DNA from: Methylorubrum populi
Lineage (GTDB): Bacteria; Pseudomonadota; Alphaproteobacteria; Rhizobiales; Beijerinckiaceae
Reading direction: 5' to 3'
Length of the DNA: 64,000 nt
Assembly (NCBI RefSeq): GCF_002355515.1
Contig: NZ_AP014809.1
Coordinates: forward strand, 5,170,501 to 5,234,500
Positions 53,093 through 60,618 of the stretch are shown piece by piece. The first letter of the stretch is position 1; every line of letters begins with the position of its first letter. Made by a program: the position numbers and the translations under genes. Below the pieces are notes generated by a model. That model had not been told where the DNA came from, searched no databases, and saw only the letters and a list, made by a program, of their open reading frames with translations.

Positions 53093-53814
53093 CGTCCTCC
53101 TGCCTCCCCGCGCTGTCCGAGGGCCTCGTCGACCCGGGCGCGCAGATCCCGCGCCTTGGCCTCGGTCGCGCCGCCCTTGAACAGCGCACCGATCAGCGCC
53201 ACCCCGTCGGCGCCAGCCCGGATCACGGAGGCGGCGTTGCTGGCGTCGATCCCGGCGATCGCGCCCAGCGGAAGCGATTGTCCCCGGGCGAGCCGGGCGC
53301 GGAACACGATCCGCTGCAGCCCGTCGAGGCCGACTGGCGGGTCCGGATTGTCCTTGCTGGTCGTGGCAAAGACACCGCCGATGCAGGCGTAGTCGATGGG
53401 AAGGCGGTACAGTTCGTCGGCCTGGGCGCCGGTCTTCACGGTCAGTCCGATGATCGCGCGCGGGCCGAGCAGCCGGCGCGCGTCCTCCGGGTGGAGATCG
53501 GATTGGCCGAGATGCACGCCCTCGACGCCCGCGGCCAGGGCGAGGTCGACCCGATCGTTGACGAGCAGCGGCGCGCGGCCGGCGAGCGCCGCATGGATCG
53601 CCCGGATCCGCGCGAGCGCCGCACGGGCATCGGTCGTATCCTTGTCGCGGTACTGGAACAGGGTGGCGCCGCCGGCCACGGCCTCCGCCGCCAGGGCGGC
53701 GAGCGCCGCTGCATCGCCGCCCAGGACGCCCGTATCGAGGATGCCGTAGAGGCGCAGATCCACCGTGATCCCCGTTGAAGGCCGGTACGAACCGAGCCCT
53801 GCCGCGATGCTCAT
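53089..53814 (-). CDS. thiE: thiamine phosphate synthase
   Basis: 241 residues from the ATG at 53814; a GTG at 53763 just before DLRLYGILD is a plausible shorter start with GGGGATC upstream. TIM-barrel motifs: LFQYRDKDTTD, LLVNDRVDLALAAGVEGVHL, IGGVFATTSKDN, and GAIAGIDASNAASVI with GADGVALIGALF. ThiE joins HMP-PP and thiazole phosphate to thiamine phosphate. The stop codon lies in the terminal CTAG of the adjacent repeat, so the repeat may have reset the C-terminus. Confidence 0.94.
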   Translation of the reverse strand: MSIAAGLGSYRPSTGITVDLRLYGILDTGVLGGDAAALAALAAEAVAGGATLFQYRDKDTTDARAALARIRAIHAALAGRAPLLVNDRVDLALAAGVEGVHLGQSDLHPEDARRLLGPRAIIGLTVKTGAQADELYRLPIDYACIGGVFATTSKDNPDPPVGLDGLQRIVFRARLARGQSLPLGAIAGIDASNAASVIRAGADGVALIGALFKGGATEAKARDLRARVDEALGQRGEAGGR

Positions 53815-54042
53815 GCCGACTCCCCGTCCCGTCCGAGCGCCATGGCCGCTCCCTTCCGATGATCCCGCTTCCGGTCTAGCAGGATCGGCCCGCCGCGGCG
53901 ACCTTGGCCTTGCTCGCCTGCGGATGAGGCCGCAGCCTCCGTTGACGGTGCCGGGGCCGATCCGGCAAGAGCGAGGTGGTGGGTTGGAACCGCTTCCGCC
54001 GTCGAGGGCGGCCCGAGGAGAGGGGCTCAAGGCCGACGAACC

Positions 54043-55047
54043 ATGAGCACGGCCGAATTGGGTTTGACCGCCGCAGCGGCGGACAAGGGGACGCGCGCCG
54101 CCAGTGCCTCCTCGGTGGGGCTCGTCGCCGTGATCGTCGCGGCGACGGATGGGGAGCCGCGCGCGCTCACGGTGCAGGTTGCCGGGCAGGCGCCGGGACG
54201 TGAGACCGCCCTGCCCGCCGGCCCGCTGGTGCCCGAGCACGCCACGTTGGAGAAGGGCCTCCGCGCCTGGGTCGAGCAGCAGACCCACCAGCGGCTGGGC
54301 TATGTCGAGCAGCTCTACACCTTCGGCGACCGCGACCGGGAGGGCGGGCAGCACGGCGTGCACCTGCTCTCGGTGGCCTATCTCGCCCTGGTGCGCGAGC
54401 TGCGCCCGGCCGGCCTCGCCGAGGCCGCGTGGCGCAACTGGTACCGCTACCTGCCCTGGGAGGATTTTCGCGAAGGGCGCCCGCCGGCGCTGGCCGAGAT
54501 CGAGCCGCGCCTGATGGCCTGGGTCGCCGCTGCCCCCGACGCCAAGCTCCGGCGCCTGCGCGAGGACCGGGTCGGCCTCAGCTTCGGGATCGGCGGCGCC
54601 TGGAACGAGGAGCGGGTGCTGGAGCGCTACGAACTGCTGTTCGAGGCCGGGCTGATCCCCGAGGCCAACGGGCAGACCGGCGCCGCCGTGCCCGACGACG
54701 TCGCGATCACCGGCCAGCCGATGGCGCACGACCATCGCCGGGTGCTCGCCACCGCGATCGGGCGCCTGCGGGGCAAGATCAAGTATCGCCCGGTGGTGTT
54801 CGAGCTGATGCCGCCCGCCTTCACCCTGCTCCAGCTTCAGCGCACGGTCGAGGCGCTCTCGGGCACGCGGCTGCACAAGCAGAATTTCCGCCGCCTCGTG
54901 GCGCAGCAAGGGCTCGTCGAGGAGACCGAGGCGCTCACCAGCGGCAATGCCGGACGTCCGGCCCGGCTGGTGCGGTTCCGACGGGAGGTTCTGCTGGAGC
55001 GCCCGGCCCCCGGCGTGCGGCTCACACCGTCGCGACGGACGGTGTGA
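54043..55047 (+). CDS. Nudix-like / winged-helix protein (NrtR-like, COG4111 type)
   Basis: 334 residues from the ATG at 54043. The N-terminal domain has the Nudix fold (VGLVAVIVAATDGEPRALTV) but the box is degenerate: GPLVPEHATLEKGLRAWVEQ continuing QTHQRLG lacks the catalytic REUXEE glutamates. The C-terminus (FTLLQLQRTVEALSGTRLHK, GRPARLVRFR) is a winged helix as in NrtR regulators. This suggests a ligand-binding transcription factor, perhaps sensing ADP-ribose or another NAD metabolite. The ligand and targets are unknown. Confidence 0.75.
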   Translation: MSTAELGLTAAAADKGTRAASASSVGLVAVIVAATDGEPRALTVQVAGQAPGRETALPAGPLVPEHATLEKGLRAWVEQQTHQRLGYVEQLYTFGDRDREGGQHGVHLLSVAYLALVRELRPAGLAEAAWRNWYRYLPWEDFREGRPPALAEIEPRLMAWVAAAPDAKLRRLREDRVGLSFGIGGAWNEERVLERYELLFEAGLIPEANGQTGAAVPDDVAITGQPMAHDHRRVLATAIGRLRGKIKYRPVVFELMPPAFTLLQLQRTVEALSGTRLHKQNFRRLVAQQGLVEETEALTSGNAGRPARLVRFRREVLLERPAPGVRLTPSRRTV

Positions 55048-55074
55048 GGGCCCGTTGTCCCTGCGGGGCCGTGC

Positions 55075-55329
55075 TCAGCGCTGGAGGATGCGCCCGAACT
55101 GCTCCGGGCAGCCGGCGACGAGGGTGGGTGCCAGGGGCAGGTCGGCGCGGGTGCAGAGGCTGAAGCCGTAGTAGGGCGTCAGCAGATCCGGCTCGGGAAC
55201 GCAGACCCAGAGACGGACCATCGGCCAATCCTCGTCCACCCTGACGAGGAGCATCTGGCACAACGGATCGAGAGACGCCGCCTGCTCGCGAAACAGGATC
55301 TCGACCGACCGGATCGTGTCGGCCGCCAT
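55075..55329 (-). CDS. small hypothetical protein
   Basis: 84 residues from the ATG at 55329, chosen because AAAGG lies 8 bases upstream; longer frames extend to 55428. It contains SVEILFREQAASLDPLCQML, WPMVRLWVCVPEPDLLTPYY and a C-terminal CPEQFGRILQR. No known domain recognised. Codon use is typical of the genome. Confidence 0.55.
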   Translation of the reverse strand: MAADTIRSVEILFREQAASLDPLCQMLLVRVDEDWPMVRLWVCVPEPDLLTPYYGFSLCTRADLPLAPTLVAGCPEQFGRILQR

Positions 55330-55536
55330 TCGCCTTTGTGCCCAGACCATCGGCCAGCGCCCTCCGACAGAGCGTTTGCCGATGGCAGGATGGTCCCTCA
55401 ATCGATCCTGGCGCAGGGCAGGTGCCACGAGGGCCCGCGGATGAGACGTCCACCGAAATCGTGGAGCGATCCAGAGGCCGCCGCATGGTCATGGGCCCGA
55501 CCTGGCCGAGCCCACGTCATCCGGGCCGCTGCGGCC

Positions 55537-56067
55537 TCAGGCCTGCGTCTCCTTCTTGCGGCGCGGGGCGCGGCGCTTCTTCTCCGGAGCGGGCTCCGGC
55601 TCGGCCGCCACGGGCTCGGGGGCCGGTTCCGGCTCCGGTTCCGCGATCCGGCGGCGCTGCTGACCCAAGCCGAGCGCGCGTGCCAGTTCCGAGCGCTGCT
55701 CCGAATAGCTCGCCGACGTCATCGGGTAGTCGTTGGGCAGCCCCCACTTCGCCCGATACTGCTCCGGCGACAGACCGCGCAGGGTGAGGTGGCGACGCAG
55801 CGTCTTGTAGGGCTTGCCGTCCTCGAAGCTGACCAGGAAGTCGTGGCTGATCGACTTGCGGATCTCTTGCGGCGTCGCCTTCGGCGGGCCGGTCTCGGGG
55901 GACGGGCGTCCGCTTAAGCTGACCGAGCGGATCGCCTCATGCACTTCTCCGAGCAATTTGGGAAGCTCGGCGCTCTGGACATGATTGTTGCTGACATAAG
56001 CAGAAACGACGTCCGCCGTAAGGGTAACGAGGCGGGCTGTTTCCGCGTCCTGTTCACTGGTTTCCAT
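55537..56067 (-). CDS. MucR/Ros-family regulator lacking zinc ligands (second copy)
   Basis: 176 residues from the ATG at 56067. Oligomerisation region LTADVVSAYVSNNHVQSAEL, then FLVSFEDGKPYKTLRRHLTL and YRAKWGLPNDYPMTSASYSE, LGLGQQRRR. The cysteine pair is again replaced (Ser-Phe-Glu-Asp) and the second histidine is also gone (RRHLTLRGL), so no zinc finger can form. The C-terminus is a Glu/Pro repeat ending in a basic RRAPRRKK. It is a diverged paralog of the 39240-39776 gene and also has AT-richer upstream DNA. Confidence 0.93.
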   Translation of the reverse strand: METSEQDAETARLVTLTADVVSAYVSNNHVQSAELPKLLGEVHEAIRSVSLSGRPSPETGPPKATPQEIRKSISHDFLVSFEDGKPYKTLRRHLTLRGLSPEQYRAKWGLPNDYPMTSASYSEQRSELARALGLGQQRRRIAEPEPEPAPEPVAAEPEPAPEKKRRAPRRKKETQA

Positions 56068-56811
56068 GGCGCGATCTTCTGTGAGGGGTGATTACCTGCA
56101 AGACGGTAAGCTCAGAGCCGCGGATGAGCAAGACATCGTCGCTGATTTCGGGCTCAATCAGGTCGAGGCGAATGGAACGATACGCGTGTTTCTATGCAGC
56201 CCGAATGAAAAAAACGCCGATGCGAAGCTGCAGAAAAGAACGATTACGCCCGACTTGCGGCTCAGCCTTAAGGGCGGACTGAATTATTTCATATGTTATG
56301 ATAGGTGTCGTCGTCTCTTGGAAAATGGTGCTGTTTCAACGAGTTGAGACTTCGAACAAGGAGACGGTTGCATCGCCGATGACACGGGTCGCGACACAGG
56401 CCGCCTCCGGCAGGGGGCGAAGCTTCGCAAAACAGCTTTCGGTTGCGACACCCCGCCGCAGGTCTACGTATTTTCTGTGGATCGCGCGGGATTGATCGAA
56501 GCGAATCGACTGCTCCGAAGCTTCTCGTCCTGCCGTCGGCCTGTTCCGGCGTCACGCCGACCACGGCGTTGCATCGCTTCGACACGGAAGTCGAAGAGGA
56601 GCCGGTGCCAGGCCGCTCTGCGGTTGTCGAATTCAAGGGCTCGTCTCGGCCGATGCGGTCTCGAACCGCATCTGCCCTGCTTTTTCCCCAGCGCACCGCC
56701 GCTCCAATGCCGGCGGACGGCCCGCCCGCGGAGCAACCCTCTTCGGACCTATCCTGATCGACGGGCCGGCTGCCGCTTCGCCGGGCGAGAAAGCCCGAAC
56801 GGTCCGGTGCG
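56068..56811. other. 744-bp intergenic region
   Basis: The largest gap. Bases 56080-56350 are AT-enriched (mucR promoter side); the rest is of normal composition. Short frames on both strands lack ribosome sites or coding character. It must contain the mucR promoter; no RNA gene or repeat was identified. Confidence 0.5.
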
Positions 56812-57756
56812 TCAGTCGAGGCCGAGCATCAGGCCGAGATTCTGGACCGCCGCCCCCGAGGCGCCCTTGCCGAGATTGTCGAGACGGGCGACCAGCACGG
56901 CTTGGCCGTGGCTGTCGGAGCCGAAGACCCGCAATTCGAGGTGGTCGGTGTCGTTGAGGGCTTCCGGCTCAAGGCGCTCGCGGTGAGCGCCTTCCTCCGC
57001 ACCGCTGACGACCTTCACCAGCGACGCGCCGGCATACCAATCGATCAGCGCGCCTTCCAGGTCGCCCGGGGTGGGGCGGCCGGGCAGGGTGCCGAGATGC
57101 AGGGGGATGCTGACCAGCATGCCCTGTCGGAAGTTGCCGACCGAGGGGATGAAGATCGGCCGGCGGGTGAGCCGGCTATAGGCCTCGATCTCCGGCAGGT
57201 GCTTGTGGCCGAAGCCGAGCCCGTAGAGCTGGAACGGTGCCCCCTCCCCGCGCTCGTAACTCTCGATCATGCTGCGGCCGCCGCCGCTATAGCCACTGAC
57301 GGCGTTGATGCTGATGGGATGATCCGGCGGGATCAGGCCGCGCTCGACCAGCGGGCGCAGCAGCGCGATCGCTCCGGTCGGGTAGCAGCCGGGATTGGCG
57401 ACCCGGCGCGCGCTGCGGATGGCCTCGGCCTGATCCGGCGCCATCTCGGCGAAACCGTAGGCCCAGCCCGGGGCGATGCGGTGGGCGGTGCTGGCGTCGA
57501 GCAGCTTCGGGCCGCCCTCGGGCAGGCTGTCGGCCAGGGCCGCAGTCTCGCGGGAGGCGTCGTCGGGCAGGCAGAGCACGACGAGATCGACGTCCTGGAG
57601 GATCGCCCGCTTCACGCCCGCATCCTTCCGGCTCTCGTGCGGGATGCTGACGAGGCGCACCCTGCCGTCGCGTTCCAGGCGCTCGCGGATGCCGAGTCCG
57701 GTGGTGCCGGCCTCGCCATCGATGAACACCTTCGGGGCGCTGACGCCGTCGGACAT
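56812..57756 (-). CDS. argC: N-acetyl-gamma-glutamyl-phosphate reductase (type 2)
   Basis: 314 residues. NAD(P)-binding start [19 protein letters not shown], catalytic Cys124 in [14 protein letters not shown], and [14 protein letters not shown]; the short length identifies the type 2 (AGPR2) form common in alphaproteobacteria. The enzyme reduces N-acetylglutamyl phosphate to the semialdehyde in arginine synthesis. It is transcribed alone, divergent from the DUF5872 gene. Confidence 0.96.
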   Translation of the reverse strand: MSDGVSAPKVFIDGEAGTTGLGIRERLERDGRVRLVSIPHESRKDAGVKRAILQDVDLVVLCLPDDASRETAALADSLPEGGPKLLDASTAHRIAPGWAYGFAEMAPDQAEAIRSARRVANPGCYPTGAIALLRPLVERGLIPPDHPISINAVSGYSGGGRSMIESYERGEGAPFQLYGLGFGHKHLPEIEAYSRLTRRPIFIPSVGNFRQGMLVSIPLHLGTLPGRPTPGDLEGALIDWYAGASLVKVVSGAEEGAHRERLEPEALNDTDHLELRVFGSDSHGQAVLVARLDNLGKGASGAAVQNLGLMLGLD

Positions 57757-57952
57757 CGCAACAATCCTCGCTCGGCCCTGATCCGGACCGCTCTGAACAG
57801 CTCGTGGGCGGAGCAGCCCGACTCGCCGGTGGCGCGGAGGTGGAAGCTCCGCCCTCCCCTGTCAACGCCTTCGGTGTCCGCACACGCTCATCGGCGCGAC
57901 CCCGGCGGGTCGCGGGCGAGCCGTGTTGTGCGTGGACAGGCACGGCGCGGCC

Positions 57953-57977
57953 GGAACCCAGAATGACGCCTTCTGTT
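57953..57977 (+). promoter_or_regulatory. candidate EcfG (general stress) promoter for the DUF5872 gene
   Basis: GGAAC (57953-57957), 16 bases, then TGTT (57974-57977); the EcfG consensus is GGAAC-N16/17-CGTT, so one mismatch. A short leader then leads to AGGAGG (57996-58001) and the ATG at 58010. Confidence 0.45.
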
Positions 57978-58009
57978 GACAGCCGAATGTCGCTCAGGAG
58001 GCGAAGCCG

Positions 58010-58552
58010 ATGTCAGGAACCGCGAAGAAGACCGACCCGAAGCTGTGGGACAAGGTCAAGAAAGAGGTCACGCAATCGTCCAAGGGCGGCAAGCCCGGTC
58101 AGTGGTCGGCCCGCAAGGCGCAAATGGCCACCAGCGAATACAAGAAGGAGGGCGGCGGCTACGCCGGCAAGAAGTCCGACGACAACCATCTCAAGCAGTG
58201 GACCGACGAGGAGTGGGGTACGAAGTCGGGCAAGGAGAGCGGCAAGACGGGCGAGCGCTACCTGCCCAAGAAGGCGCGCGAGAAACTGTCCGACTCTGAG
58301 TACAAGCGTTCGACCGCCAAGAAGCGCGCCGATTCCGCCGAAGGCAAGCAGCACTCGAAGCAGCCCGCCGACGTGGCGAAGAAGGCGGCCACCGCCCGCA
58401 AGACCGGCAAGACGTCGGACAAGAAGACGTCGGCTAAGGGCGGCAATGGCGGCGCGACCAAGGCGGAGCTGATGCAGCGCGCCCGCAAGCAGGACATTCC
58501 CGGCCGCTCGAAGATGACCAAGGGCGAGCTGGAGCGCGCACTGGCCTCCTGA
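58010..58552 (+). CDS. DUF5872 protein with SAP/Rho-N-like tail
   Basis: 180 residues from the ATG at 58010 with AGGAGG upstream. Residues about 5-105 match DUF5872: DPKLWDKVKKEV, GGKPGQWSARKAQMA, YKKEGGGYAGKK, KTGERYLPKKAREKL. A Lys/Ala-rich linker follows, then ATKAELMQRARKQDIPG and MTKGELERALAS, a SAP/Rho-N-type nucleic-acid-binding motif. Strongly basic and cytoplasmic. Probably DNA- or RNA-associated, possibly in stress given the upstream promoter match; function is not established. Confidence 0.85.
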   Translation: MSGTAKKTDPKLWDKVKKEVTQSSKGGKPGQWSARKAQMATSEYKKEGGGYAGKKSDDNHLKQWTDEEWGTKSGKESGKTGERYLPKKAREKLSDSEYKRSTAKKRADSAEGKQHSKQPADVAKKAATARKTGKTSDKKTSAKGGNGGATKAELMQRARKQDIPGRSKMTKGELERALAS

Positions 58553-58818
58553 TCGGGGCGAGGCGGCCGCGAGGGGGCGTCCGCCTGGCTTCGCTTGAGA
58601 GTATCGGCCGACCCCGCCGTGACGAGGCTCCGGGGCTCGAAGAGCGGACGTGAGCGAGGATGCTCACGACGTTCGATACGGTGCGGCCCGTCCCGCGCGG
58701 GTCGCATCCACGGGCGCCGCACTCAGCCGGGGACGATCGTGCCCCGATCCGAGCGGATGCCTCCGATGATCAGAGGATTCGCGCAAGGTCTCCCGCGAGG
58801 CGGGGCTCGTTGCGCGGT

Positions 58819-58989
58819 TCAGTTCTCGGAAGGGCCGGCAGCCGAAGGCTCGGGCTCGCCGTCGGTGTAGCCCTCAAGCCAGTCGAGGCTCTCCTGCGAG
58901 CCCGCCTCGTAGGGGTTCGCCGAATCGGGCTGGCCCGTTGCCTTCGCGGCTTTGCCCTCTTGGAAGATCTTGCTCGATACCACGACCAT
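58819..58989 (-). CDS. small Rmf/CrpP-like protein
   Basis: 56 residues from the ATG at 58989, with AAAGGA about 10 bases upstream. The core FQEGKAAKATGQPDSANPYE followed by SLDWLEGYTDG resembles the ribosome modulation factor / CrpP group (G-x-x-A...G...NPY...WLxGY). Rmf dimerises 70S ribosomes in stationary phase. The similarity is short. The acidic tail is unlike Rmf. Confidence 0.6.
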   Translation of the reverse strand: MVVVSSKIFQEGKAAKATGQPDSANPYEAGSQESLDWLEGYTDGEPEPSAAGPSEN

Positions 58990-59049
58990 CGACCGATCCT
59001 TTCGCGATGCGGGCCCGGGCATTGTCGGGCCGGAGGGAGCGGGAACAGA

Positions 59050-59074
59050 AGCGATCCGAAGGGGACGCGGTTCC
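59050..59074 (-). promoter_or_regulatory. candidate EcfG promoter for the Rmf/CrpP-like gene
   Basis: On the minus strand GGAAC (59074-59070), 16 bases, then CGCT (59053-59050), one mismatch to the EcfG consensus CGTT. It lies 61 bases upstream of the start at 58989. Confidence 0.35.
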
Positions 59075-59106
59075 CGCAGGAGTCGCGTCTGTTTCAGGTC
59101 CTCGAG

Positions 59107-59307
59107 TCAGGCGACAGGGTCGGATTCGGGAGCGGGCTTCGCTTCCGCGCGGTGCAGACGGCTCAGCAGCACGAGCAGCGAGCCGGGCAGCGGGGCCTCC
59201 AGGCTGTCCGGAGCGAGGATGTCCGTGCTCGCGGCACGGCGGCGGTCGAGTCGCGGCTCGCGCTTCACGATGACGGGGGAGCGGCGGCGGGCGGATCTGG
59301 GTGTCAT
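59107..59307 (-). CDS. small basic hypothetical protein
   Basis: 66 residues from the ATG at 59307 (MTPRSARRRSPVIVKREPRL). A basic, disordered N-terminus is followed by a helical LPGSLLVLLSRLHRAEA. No clear ribosome site and no recognised family; it may not be real. It lies upstream of the Rmf-like gene in the same direction. Confidence 0.35.
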   Translation of the reverse strand: MTPRSARRRSPVIVKREPRLDRRRAASTDILAPDSLEAPLPGSLLVLLSRLHRAEAKPAPESDPVA

Positions 59308-59630
59308 GACGCGATGGGGACTCGAAGGCGCATGATGTGCGGTACTGAGAAGCACCCCCGCAGGGACCTGCCATTGGGCACAGCCCCGTCGATGCAGGAT
59401 CGGCGAGGGGCAGGTGCGAGGTGCTTCGGACGATGAGAACGCCGCCTTTCCGCCCCGGTTCCGCGGATTTCGGCTAGAAATTAAACATCATGCCTGTGGA
59501 TTAATCACGACTGGTCTTGTCTGTGCTTTTCCGAACACGGCGCGTGCTGCATTCCGATTATGGACCGGTCGGGCGTGGGCGGACGTGAAGACCGTGGCCC
59601 TCCGAGCGTGCCGGTGATAGAGGGCGCTCC
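59308..59630. other. 323-bp intergenic region before prmA
   Basis: Carries the prmA promoter region. A locally AT-rich patch at 59478-59520 is a likely promoter position. No repeat, RNA gene or hairpin recognised. Confidence 0.45.
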
Positions 59631-60548
59631 ATGCTCGAAGGTCTGCCGCCGCACCGACCCACGCACGTTCTGCGCCTGATCACGGACGAGCCCTCCGCTC
59701 GCGCCATGACCGAACTCCTGGGCGAGATGTTCGACCCGATGGAGACGGCGGTGGCCGCCTTCGAGGTGGAGGAAACCGGCGCGTGGCGGCTGGAGGCCTA
59801 TTTCTCGGAGGAGCCCGACGCGGAGATGATCCGCGAGCTGATCCGCCCGGTGCTCGGCGCGCAGGCGGAGGAGGCGCTCTTCGAGACCATCGACCAGCAG
59901 GATTGGGTCCGCGCCTCGCTGGAGGGGCTGAAGCCGGTCCGCGCCGGCCGCTTCCTCGTCCATGGCGGCCACGACCGGCATCAGGTGCGGGCCAACGACC
60001 TCGCCATCGAGATCGAGGCGGCCCTCGCCTTCGGCACCGGCCATCACGGCACCACGCTCGGCTGCCTGCGGGCCCTGGTGGACGAGCTGAAGCGGCGCCG
60101 TCCGGCCCGCGTGCTCGATGTCGGCACGGGCACCGGCATTCTCGGCTTTGCCGCCGCCAAGGCGTTGCGCATGCCGGTGATCGCCGGCGACCTCGATCCC
60201 GAGGCCGTCTCCACCGCCCGCGGCAATGCCCGCCTCAACGGGCTCGGACCCTATATGCGCCTCTACCACGCACCGGGCGTGCGCCACGCGCTGGCGAACC
60301 GTTCCCGGGGCTTCGACGTGGTCTTCGCCAACATCCTGGCCCGTCCGCTCAAGCGGCTCGCGCCCTCGCTCACCGCCGTGGTGGCCGATGACGGCGTGCT
60401 GATCCTCTCCGGCCTGATCGAGCGCGACGTGCCGGGCGTGCTCTCGACCTACCGCCATCGCGGTTTCCATCTCGCCCGCTCCGGCGTGATCGAGGGCTGG
60501 GCCACGCTGGTGCTGCGCCGGGGCGGGGCGGCGGCGCGCCCGCGCTGA
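59631..60548 (+). CDS. prmA: ribosomal protein L11 methyltransferase
   Basis: 305 residues from the ATG at 59631. The N-terminal substrate-recognition domain is followed by the SAM-binding core: LAFGTGHHGTTLGCL, VLDVGTGTGILGFAAAKAL, IAGDLDPEAV and VVFANILARPL. It trimethylates L11 at several positions. A methyltransferase of another protein is possible but the LAFGTGHHGTT motif is PrmA-specific. pepP follows 70 bases later. Confidence 0.93.
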   Translation: MLEGLPPHRPTHVLRLITDEPSARAMTELLGEMFDPMETAVAAFEVEETGAWRLEAYFSEEPDAEMIRELIRPVLGAQAEEALFETIDQQDWVRASLEGLKPVRAGRFLVHGGHDRHQVRANDLAIEIEAALAFGTGHHGTTLGCLRALVDELKRRRPARVLDVGTGTGILGFAAAKALRMPVIAGDLDPEAVSTARGNARLNGLGPYMRLYHAPGVRHALANRSRGFDVVFANILARPLKRLAPSLTAVVADDGVLILSGLIERDVPGVLSTYRHRGFHLARSGVIEGWATLVLRRGGAAARPR

Positions 60549-60618
60549 GAAGCCGGCGCCGAGAAGCCCGCACCGAGGAGGCTGTCGCGGGGTCGTCCGA
60601 CGCGGTAGGTTTCAGGCT

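Noticed and set aside
56066..56347. 93-residue plus-strand frame starting inside the mucR start region
   Set aside because: Overlaps the divergent mucR promoter, lacks a ribosome site, shows no recognisable domain and lies in AT-enriched regulatory DNA.
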